Program-made: the position numbers and the translations under genes
Shown here: piece by piece, positions 1-5,153 of the stretch
How the letters are laid out: every line of letters begins with the position of its first letter
Numbering within the stretch: the first letter of the stretch is position 1
NCBI GenBank assembly: GCA_946404705.1
Contig: CAMJES010000123.1
Coordinates: forward strand, 1-6,761
Reading direction: 5' to 3'
Source of the DNA: an uncultured Ruminococcus sp.
GTDB taxonomy: Bacteria; Bacillota; Clostridia; Oscillospirales; Ruminococcaceae
DNA: 6,761 bases
The notes under the pieces: model-generated
What the model was told of the DNA's origin: nothing
What the model saw: the letters and a program-made list of their open reading frames with translations, nothing else
Database searches by the model: none

Positions 1-759
1 TATTGAAACACCTTTGTTTGAATTTCGGTCAACAGTCACAGTTCCGCTCTGAATGAAATAAGGGAACTGATAAGCCGTGCCGTCAGACGGGATAAGGCTC
101 TGCGTTACAGCAACATTTCCGTCAATAGGCTCAATATTGTTGACCTTCTTGACCGTGTTGAGCGCGTCCCACGCCGCTATGACCGCCTCTGAATCCTGCG
201 CACAACCCGCCTTTAAAAGCTCCCATTGCGCTTCATATTGAGCAAATAACCCCGAAGTGTCAATGTGGTCGATCGCACTCGTCACATATCCGCATACATC
301 ATCAAAGCCTCTCTTGTCCGTGATATCCGCCGCCGTGACCTCAACGCAGTTTGCCGCAACATAAACATAAGCAAGCACAATATCATAGCATTTTTCATCT
401 CTCATGGGAGAAGGTTCAACCGCCGCTTCATCGGGTACTCCCTCAATAATGTAAGGATAAACCATTCTCTTTTCATGATCGCAGCGTATAACGACCGCGT
501 CTATCCTGTCATATTCCGTGTCGGAATCCGCAAGCGTGAGCAGCTGCGGACTCTGCCTGCGGTACCAGCGCCCCTTTATGTAAGCCGTTCCCGCAGCAAC
601 GGAAACCGCCATATCTCCTGCAGCCGAAACCATAAGCGCATTCGTATCGGAACCAAGCACACCATCCGTGAAAAAATCCCCGAAAAATGCGCTGAAATCA
701 TCCGCCGAGTAGCGCCTGTCATGATTTTTTGAAGCAAAAAAACCGTATTCATTTGACAT
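1..759 (-). CDS. Receptor-binding / tail fibre or baseplate protein, N-terminal part (partial, runs off left edge)
   Basis: The ATG at 759-757 follows AAAGGAG with 8 bases between, and the frame stays open for 253 codons to base 1 with no stop. Residues 1-150 look like the tail-anchoring domain of fibre or baseplate proteins in Firmicutes phages: an opening FFAS...DRRYSADDFSAFF (7-26), a GDMAVSVAAGTAYIKGRWY stretch (48-66), a YDRIDAVVIRCD stretch (83-94) and ITDKR (146-150). Residues 160-205 look helical and may be a short coiled coil. They are followed by VNNIEPIDGNVAVT (206-219), the repeat-like motif that often precedes fibre shaft or binding domains. The gene lies 22 bases after the hub gene, the usual position for a host-recognition protein. 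The receptor-binding C-terminus is outside the window, so the ligand cannot be judged. An upper-baseplate protein is the main alternative. Confidence 0.78.
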   Translation of the reverse strand, partial: MSNEYGFFASKNHDRRYSADDFSAFFGDFFTDGVLGSDTNALMVSAAGDMAVSVAAGTAYIKGRWYRRQSPQLLTLADSDTEYDRIDAVVIRCDHEKRMVYPYIIEGVPDEAAVEPSPMRDEKCYDIVLAYVYVAANCVEVTAADITDKRGFDDVCGYVTSAIDHIDTSGLFAQYEAQWELLKAGCAQDSEAVIAAWDALNTVKKVNNIEPIDGNVAVTQSLIPSDGTAYQFPYFIQSGTVTVDRNSNKGVSI

Positions 760-781
760 AATTTTCTCTCCTTTCGATTTG

Positions 782-1876
782 TCAGCCGTTTACCAAATTT
801 CCAAGGTATACCGACATTGTAAGTCCGCCGTTTTCATAGCGCTCCGTTATCTTCGTAATGCGTCGGGCAGAATTTTCACCGTTCTCATCGGGATAAAGCG
901 TGACTGCGTCACCAACCTGAAATATCCCCGAACGGAAAACCTCGGCCATTCCGTTGCCCATTGCCGCAGATATGACCTCCTCGGGCGGAGCATACCTTGC
1001 ATTAAACAGCTCCTCTGCCGCTTTTTTTGTAGCAGGATAATCAAGCTCCGCTTTATATACGATCTCCCCGTCTATGACAGAAACATTGTAATATATCACA
1101 GGCTCTATCTCATAAACCTCTTCACAGCGCATATATCCGCTCGCCTCGCCGAAATACCCCGACCATGCTTCAATGCCAATTTCACCGCTGCCGTTGTATT
1201 TTTCATCAGAAAAAATATAAGCACCGTTGACAGCACCTTTTTCACTGTAAGAATAGCTCTGTCCCCCGAGCGTGTCATAGCTTTCGGAAAGAATGACAGG
1301 AAGCGCCGTCCCCGAACCAACGCTCAGATCGGAGGTGTATCTGCCGAAAATGCGTATCTTTGCACCGCCGTCATCATGCACTATCTCCGAACATACCCTG
1401 AACCCCTTTTCAATAACAGCCGAAACCGACCGCGAAATGCTTTTTTTTCGATAAGCCGCCGTTGGCGTGAAAATACAGTCGACCGACTTGTCAATGACCG
1501 TGTTCGGAAAAATTCTTTTTTCTTTGGCAAGCGAACCGCAGTTTTTTTCAAGCATTGTCATAAAGCTGTCACCGACTGCATGATCAACAAGTATGCGCCT
1601 TGATAACAGCCCCGAAAACGAAACCGCCGAAACCTCGACCCTGCCGCCGCCCTGCAAAACTTTAAGTCCCGTTATGACCCCCGAAAAAACATCGGGTATC
1701 TCAATAACTCTGTCAGGTTTGAGCAGAGCGTCCGACCTATCGTCCGATAAAAACACCGCCTCCAGCCTGTCACCGCCGCAGATAAGCCGCTCTGCACGAT
1801 AGCTGCCCAGCCTGTCGGTAAGTCCGAGCAGCTTCAGATACTCCCCTGCCGCCGTTTCATAAATATATACGTCCAA
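782..1876 (-). CDS. Tail hub / tail-associated protein, siphovirus ReqiPepy6 Gp37-like
   Basis: A 364-residue protein whose opening (MDVYIYE) and layout fit the siphovirus Gp37-like family, which forms the baseplate hub below Dit (Tal-like role). Family-like features are the early strand-rich half with FSGVITGLKVL (64-74) and VSFSGLLSRRILV (85-97), and the C-terminal FQVGDAVTLYPD (319-330) followed by RRITKITERYENGG (338-351). No peptidase or lysozyme extension is present, and the length is that of the bare hub. The start is TTG: it directly follows the Dit stop (TGA TTG), GGAGGG sits 8 bases upstream, no in-frame ATG is nearby, and the family's N-terminus begins exactly here. A run of eight A (complement of 1441-1448) encodes part of RKKS without breaking the frame. 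Family assignment is from recognised sequence pattern, not a search. Confidence 0.84.
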   Translation of the reverse strand: MDVYIYETAAGEYLKLLGLTDRLGSYRAERLICGGDRLEAVFLSDDRSDALLKPDRVIEIPDVFSGVITGLKVLQGGGRVEVSAVSFSGLLSRRILVDHAVGDSFMTMLEKNCGSLAKEKRIFPNTVIDKSVDCIFTPTAAYRKKSISRSVSAVIEKGFRVCSEIVHDDGGAKIRIFGRYTSDLSVGSGTALPVILSESYDTLGGQSYSYSEKGAVNGAYIFSDEKYNGSGEIGIEAWSGYFGEASGYMRCEEVYEIEPVIYYNVSVIDGEIVYKAELDYPATKKAAEELFNARYAPPEEVISAAMGNGMAEVFRSGIFQVGDAVTLYPDENGENSARRITKITERYENGGLTMSVYLGNLVNG

Positions 1877-2734
1877 TCAGAATCCCTCCGAATATTCCTT
1901 TAAACCGATGTGCGCCGTTATCTTCATACCGCCCGTGTCGGTCTTGATGTAGACCCTCGCACCGCCGGGCGCGATCTTGAAAAATTCCGAACCCCATATA
2001 ATGCGGTGAGTAATGTCCTCAAGCTTAGAGTTGTCGTTTATGCTCGAAAGGAATATCCCCTTTTCACCGTCAATGCAGCGGAATATCACAATATCTCCCG
2101 AAGAGAAACTGCCCCGAACGCCGACGAACTCCTTTGTCGCAGCGTTGACCGCCCGTATTTCCGAAACCTCGCTTATGACCTGCGCCGTAATAACGCATCC
2201 TGCGCTGAAACCGCCGTTGTTCGGAACAAATGCCGAGTTGCCCGAAAGAATGACCGAAAGCTCCGTTTCATTCTCTTCGCTAAGCTCCCAGTCGTCAAAC
2301 TCCCATTTTCCCGAAGAACCGCAGATCTGAACATAAACATCTGCACCGCCTGTGTTTTCAAAGAACGGATTAGGACAAAGAAAAACTATCTCCGCATAAT
2401 TCGTACCGTCTTCAATATCCGCCGAAACGCTTTCCGAATAACAGCCGATACCCTTGATCCCGTCAGCACAGCCTATCTCCAGCCTTCCCGTTCCCGAAAG
2501 TCCGAGTATGCCTGATATTCTGTCACGCGCGCGCTCAAAATCACCGCAAACCGCCGCCTTCAGCTTTATGCGGCGCACTTTCCTGCATTCCGATGTGACC
2601 GTTCCGCCCGATATGCCGTTTTCTTCAATGCCGACGCTCTTCTCGGGGCATATTCCGCTTATCGAAACAGCACGGATAAGCCCCTCGGAAAAATCAATGC
2701 TCTCCCCCGAAGCCGCTTTGTAAACTATCTTCAT
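1877..2734 (-). CDS. dit: Distal tail protein (Dit), Sipho_tail family
   Basis: A 285-residue protein starting at the ATG at 2734-2732. An in-frame extension to 2791 lies inside the previous gene, has no ribosome site of its own and is not used here. In siphoviruses Dit forms a hexameric ring between the last tube ring and the hub. The N-terminal half carries the family signature: a strand-rich region, a repeat-ring segment LEIGCADGIKGIGCYSES (85-102), then a strand ending LCPNPFFEN (119-127), equivalent to the 'cP.PyF' motif of Dit proteins. The C-terminal half is a galectin-like sandwich ending in SEFFKIAPGGARVYIK (249-264). About ten cysteines are present, high for this family. The Shine-Dalgarno (GGAG, 2751-2748) lies within the end of the neck gene, 13 bases from the ATG, unusually far. 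No tube or tape-measure gene precedes it. Confidence 0.86.
   Translation of the reverse strand: MKIVYKAASGESIDFSEGLIRAVSISGICPEKSVGIEENGISGGTVTSECRKVRRIKLKAAVCGDFERARDRISGILGLSGTGRLEIGCADGIKGIGCYSESVSADIEDGTNYAEIVFLCPNPFFENTGGADVYVQICGSSGKWEFDDWELSEENETELSVILSGNSAFVPNNGGFSAGCVITAQVISEVSEIRAVNAATKEFVGVRGSFSSGDIVIFRCIDGEKGIFLSSINDNSKLEDITHRIIWGSEFFKIAPGGARVYIKTDTGGMKITAHIGLKEYSEGF
1884..1889 (-). promoter_or_regulatory. Ribosome binding site deciding the TTG start of the hub protein
   Basis: The complement reads GGAGGG, and its GGAGG core lies 8 bases before TTG at 1876-1874. There is no in-frame ATG nearby and the Dit stop abuts the TTG, so this site fixes the non-ATG start and probably couples translation of the two tail genes. 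Confidence 0.8.
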
Positions 2735-2738
2735 TTTT

Positions 2739-3122
2739 TTACAACTGCTCCTTTTCAAGTATGTATTCCGCCGCAATAACGAACGAAACAATGTTCATTC
2801 CGTTCTCCGAACAGCTCTCCATCGCAGGCCTTTCCAACGGCTCCACGCGTATAATGCGGAAACCCTCCCCCTCGATATCAAATCGTGAGAAATCCGCCGC
2901 ACAGAATTCTTCCGCCGCACCGAACAGCTCGGACGGAACCTCGCCCTTGAACTTGACCTTTATCTTCATCTCACGCAGCTCGCCGCCGTCAAGAAACGCC
3001 GCTTTAAGCGTGTCCGAAACAGGATAGAAAGCCGCTCCTCCGTCCGCCGCAAGCCTTACCGAAGGCTCTGCTTTGCAAAGACGGCTTATGCCGCCGATAA
3101 TGCTCTCTGCAATTCCCGTCAT
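2739..3122 (-). CDS. Tail terminator / neck protein (minor capsid-like)
   Basis: A 127-residue protein. Its ATG overlaps the stop of the previous gene (ATGA), and GGAGGAG lies 8 bases upstream. The apparent order is an N-terminal helix (about 1-18), two or three strands including MKIKVKFKGEVP (52-63), a helix around SELFGAAEEFCAADF (64-78), then strands ending NIVSFVIAAEYILEK (109-123). This alpha-beta layout, the size and the position fourth after the capsid gene fit the tail-terminator and neck proteins of siphoviruses, which cap the tail tube and bind the head connector. Tube proteins are usually longer and purely beta, so that role is less likely. The assignment rests on layout and context more than on sequence motifs. 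Its last codons (AAG GAG CAG TTG TAA) hold the ribosome site for Dit. Confidence 0.62.
   Translation of the reverse strand: MTGIAESIIGGISRLCKAEPSVRLAADGGAAFYPVSDTLKAAFLDGGELREMKIKVKFKGEVPSELFGAAEEFCAADFSRFDIEGEGFRIIRVEPLERPAMESCSENGMNIVSFVIAAEYILEKEQL
2748..2755 (-). promoter_or_regulatory. Distant ribosome binding site of the Dit gene
   Basis: The complement reads AAAAGGAG and lies within the last codons of the neck gene. The distance to the Dit ATG is 13 bases, including a run of seven A that overlaps the neck stop and the Dit start codon. Most other genes here have 6-9 bases, so initiation may be weaker or depend on coupling to the neck gene's termination. Confidence 0.55.
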
Positions 3123-3469
3123 GCGCCAATCTCCTCCAAAGTCACCTCAATGTGATGCGGCGCGCTTCTGCCGTATAAGACCTTAACGCCGCTTACGGAA
3201 AAGCTCCGCCCCGAAAAAACCACCCTCTGACCTATGCGAAAATCCACCGCCGCAGGCAAGCTGTTTTTGCAGTCATATATAAGCAAAGCCTCGCCCGAAG
3301 CCTTGTCGTTGAACCCCTTTACACCGTCACGGTTTATCTTCCCCGAATAGTCAATGCGGATAAAGCTAAGCTCGGTCGGCTCTTCGTAAGCCGCCCCGAA
3401 AAAGCCGCCGTTTTCCGCTTCATAAAGCTTCGCCCTGTGGATAAGCAGATATTTCGGTATGCATCTCAT
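3119..3469 (-). CDS. Minor capsid / head-closure protein (Minor_capsid_1-like)
   Basis: A 116-residue protein resembling the small 'putative minor capsid protein' family that follows the adaptor gene in Firmicutes siphoviruses and is thought to act in head completion (the head-closure or stopper position). Visible family features are the opening MRCIPKYLLIHRAKLYE (1-17), the central GEALLIYDCKNSLP (59-72), and RIGQRVVFSGRSFSVSGVKVLYG (78-100), a strand pair typical of these beta-barrel connector proteins. The start is one base after the adaptor stop (TAA A ATG), with GGGGTGAT upstream as ribosome site. Its stop overlaps the start of the next gene by four bases, suggesting coupled translation. 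Confidence 0.78.
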   Translation of the reverse strand: MRCIPKYLLIHRAKLYEAENGGFFGAAYEEPTELSFIRIDYSGKINRDGVKGFNDKASGEALLIYDCKNSLPAAVDFRIGQRVVFSGRSFSVSGVKVLYGRSAPHHIEVTLEEIGA

Positions 3470-3470
3470 T

Positions 3471-3857
3471 TTAAATCACCCCAATTCTCCTCGATAAAAG
3501 TCCCACAGCTTCAAGATATCCGAGAGCGACCCTTGAAAAGCCGCCCGTTGAAGCTGTATTTTTCGCCGCAGACGAACCATAGCTGTATGAAAAACTGCCT
3601 ATCGTCACCGAAGTCGGCTCATCACCGCCGCTTTCAATATCTCCGCCGTTTTCAAGCATATAGTCCGCCTGCGCAAAAACCGCCTTTTCGATAAGCAGCT
3701 TTTCCTCTGCGCCGAAATTCTCATAACCTCGCCTTGAAACCGCAAATCCCGACATAAGCTCGACCGCTTCTTCTGCCTTTTCAAGCAGCTTTTTCGCTCC
3801 ATCTTCACCTATCTCCGTCTGCCGCTCCATATATTTTTCAATGTCAGCGTAAGCCGT
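3471..3857 (-). CDS. Head-tail connector / adaptor protein (gp6-like), apparent ACG start
   Basis: Small helical protein that in related phages forms the ring attached under the portal. Helices are apparent at GEDGAKKLLEKAEEAVELM and around EEKLLIEKAVFAQADYML, followed by a glycine/serine-rich strand region (VTIGSFSYSYGSSAA) and a C-terminal helix (SRVALGYLEAVGLL), the usual order for gp6-like adaptors. The first in-frame ATG (3830) has no ribosome site and would drop the first part of the protein. Upstream lies AAAGGAGGTG (3874-3865), and 9 bases after its GGAGG comes ACG (3857-3855), followed by codons for AYADIEKY, a typical N-terminus for this family. I therefore place the start at ACG (128 aa). 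If ACG is not used, the protein is 119 aa from 3830. An in-frame TGA at 3866-3864 excludes a longer form. Confidence 0.8.
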   Translation of the reverse strand, partial: TAYADIEKYMERQTEIGEDGAKKLLEKAEEAVELMSGFAVSRRGYENFGAEEKLLIEKAVFAQADYMLENGGDIESGGDEPTSVTIGSFSYSYGSSAAKNTASTGGFSRVALGYLEAVGLLSRRIGVI

Positions 3858-3874
3858 AAAAGCTCACCTCCTTT
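3855..3874 (-). promoter_or_regulatory. Strong ribosome binding site followed by ACG instead of ATG
   Basis: The complement of 3865-3874 reads AAAGGAGGTG, a near-perfect match to the 16S 3' end. It is followed after TGAGCTTTT by ACG at 3857-3855. The 9-base spacing matches the other genes here (6-9 bases in most). The next ATG in frame is 36 bases from the GGAGG core, too far for normal initiation. Confidence 0.8.
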
Positions 3875-3894
3875 CCTACAAATTTTCTGTCGGT

Positions 3895-4752
3895 TTAAGC
3901 CTCTGTTCTCTTAACGTAAACCGTTTCGGGCTTGGAAATGTGAACAGCGTAAACCTTTCTGCCCTGAACAGCGGCAGCACCGATGTGAACACCGTCCGCA
4001 ATGGGATTTACCGCAACAGGAACAGCCCATTCGCAAACTCTGTGGCACCAGTTCGGATGTCCGCAGATAAATTCGGTAGTTGTCTTTTTGCCCGAAACAG
4101 CGTCCGTGTTCTCGAACATAAGATTGTTCGATTCAAAAACGTTGAAGCCTGCAATTCTGCCAACGCAGCCAGCCTTGACAAGCTCCTGAGAGATATTGCC
4201 GCCGCGGATAAACTTGTCGTCCTGCATAATGACTTCCATAAATTCGGGCGATGCGATAAGCCAGCGGTTTGAAGCAGGAACGCCCTTTCTTGAAAGATAA
4301 GTCCTTGCCTTTGCGACCGCGCTGTAAGCGTCCGAAGCCGTGCAGGCTGTCTTCTTGTCGCAAACCTTAACGCCCTCGGTAGTTTCAAGAGCCGCAATGG
4401 ACTTTTTATCCATAGAAAGACCGAGCGTGTAGCCGGCCGAAGCAAGACGCTCCGCAACAACATCATCGGGGAGCGAAGCCGCGTCATAGCCGTCAATAAG
4501 CTCGTTCACAGCCTCATCATTCTCCATTATGAGCGTGTGATAAGAGGTCGCACCCAAAGAAAGCGAAGCACCGTTCGCCTTGTCGTAAGCCTTGACCTCG
4601 ACCTCCGTGTCGCGCACGGGAATGATTACCGCACCGCCCGTTCCATTGCCCTCGTGAACGGTGCTGAAAATGTAGTTGTCCTGCGTAACAAGTGTAGCTC
4701 TGAGCTTAGCGTCAACGAGCTGTGAATAACGATTTGTAATAAGTTCTGCCAT
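3895..4752 (-). CDS. Major capsid protein, HK97 fold
   Basis: A 285-residue protein from the ATG at 4752-4750, chosen because GGAGG lies 8 bases before it. An upstream in-frame ATG (4776) would add eight residues and put that ribosome site inside the gene. The protein matches coat proteins of Firmicutes siphoviruses: an N-terminal arm MAELITNRYSQLVDAKL (1-17), the GGAVIIPVRDTEVEVKAY strand region (39-56), the spine-helix segment around 142-156, RWLIASPEFMEVIMQDDKF (163-181), VGRIAGFNVFESNNL (197-211), and a C-terminal HIGAAAVQGRKVYAVHISKP (256-275). No N-terminal protease or delta-domain is fused, so assembly probably depends on the separate scaffold encoded just upstream. Odd point: C230, H232, C236, H237 and C240 form a tight Cys/His cluster that could bind metal or cross-link. 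Confidence 0.92.
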   Translation of the reverse strand: MAELITNRYSQLVDAKLRATLVTQDNYIFSTVHEGNGTGGAVIIPVRDTEVEVKAYDKANGASLSLGATSYHTLIMENDEAVNELIDGYDAASLPDDVVAERLASAGYTLGLSMDKKSIAALETTEGVKVCDKKTACTASDAYSAVAKARTYLSRKGVPASNRWLIASPEFMEVIMQDDKFIRGGNISQELVKAGCVGRIAGFNVFESNNLMFENTDAVSGKKTTTEFICGHPNWCHRVCEWAVPVAVNPIADGVHIGAAAVQGRKVYAVHISKPETVYVKRTEA

Positions 4753-4797
4753 AATTTTTTCCTCCATAAATTTCATTTCAAAGTTTTGATTTTTTCA

Positions 4798-5151
4798 TCA
4801 GCGGCAGTCGGGATTTGCCGCAAAAAAAGCTTCCTCCACTCCCGAAACGGGCGCGGTTTCAATGCCCTCGATGTGTACCCCCGTGGTAACATCCGACCTG
4901 TCCGAACGTGTCGGCTTAAAGAACGGATAACGCTCCAAAACCTCGGTTATAGCCGCCTTTCTGTCGGAGTTTCCCATTGCCGAAGCCGCAGCGATAACAA
5001 CATCGCAGTTTTCCTCGGGAACGCCGTTCTGTATGCAAAAAAGCTTGTCCTCAAGCAGCCTTTCACGCTCGGTCGGCTCCGAATTTTCTTCCGTAACGGC
5101 AGCTTTCTCCGCTGTTTCCTCCGTTACTTCTTCAATTCTGTTTTCTTCCAT
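4798..5151 (-). CDS. Probable capsid scaffolding protein (short, acidic)
   Basis: A 117-residue protein between portal and capsid genes, the normal place for a scaffold. The first 30 residues hold about a dozen glutamates and look disordered. A helical middle follows (ERERLLEDKLFCIQNGVP, 28-45), then AAITEVLERYPFFKP (66-80) and a C-terminal GVEEAFFAANPDCR (104-117), a tail often seen at the end of small Firmicutes phage scaffolds. Start choice: the ATG at 5151 has GGAG 11 bases upstream. A TTG at 5157, overlapping the portal stop, has it 5 bases upstream and would add two residues. I prefer the ATG, but both are possible. The protein is shorter than most scaffolds, and function is inferred mainly from position and composition. 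Confidence 0.65.
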   Translation of the reverse strand: MEENRIEEVTEETAEKAAVTEENSEPTERERLLEDKLFCIQNGVPEENCDVVIAAASAMGNSDRKAAITEVLERYPFFKPTRSDRSDVTTGVHIEGIETAPVSGVEEAFFAANPDCR

Positions 5152-5153
5152 AA

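Noticed and set aside
1441..1448. Run of eight T (A8 in the coding strand) in the hub gene as a possible programmed frameshift site
   Set aside because: The zero frame continues with family-like sequence on both sides, and the tail assembly chaperone genes where frameshifting is expected are not here. It encodes ordinary R-K-K-S codons.
779..1603. 274-codon open frame on the plus strand opposite the hub gene
   Set aside because: It lies entirely antisense to a well-supported tail gene, has no ribosome site, and its product is rich in Arg, Ile and Tyr with no recognisable family. It is a shadow of the codon bias on the other strand.
1910..2515. 201-codon plus-strand open frame opposite Dit, and the similar 155-codon frame at 265-732 opposite the fibre gene
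   Set aside because: Both are antisense shadows of coding regions with family signatures; neither has a start signal or recognisable protein features.
3858..3894. Gap between capsid and adaptor genes as a possible terminator or promoter
   Set aside because: No GC-rich stem with a U run and no promoter boxes are visible; the gap holds only the adaptor's ribosome site.
4008..4496. 162-codon minus-strand frame inside the capsid gene
   Set aside because: It is a different frame of the capsid coding sequence, with a low-complexity Arg/Leu/Ser-rich product and no ribosome binding site.
4753..4797. Gap between scaffold and capsid genes as a transcription signal or a small gene from the ATG at 4776
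   Set aside because: The sequence is A-rich with no hairpin. The upstream ATG is in frame with the capsid gene, but the GGAGG favours the ATG at 4752.
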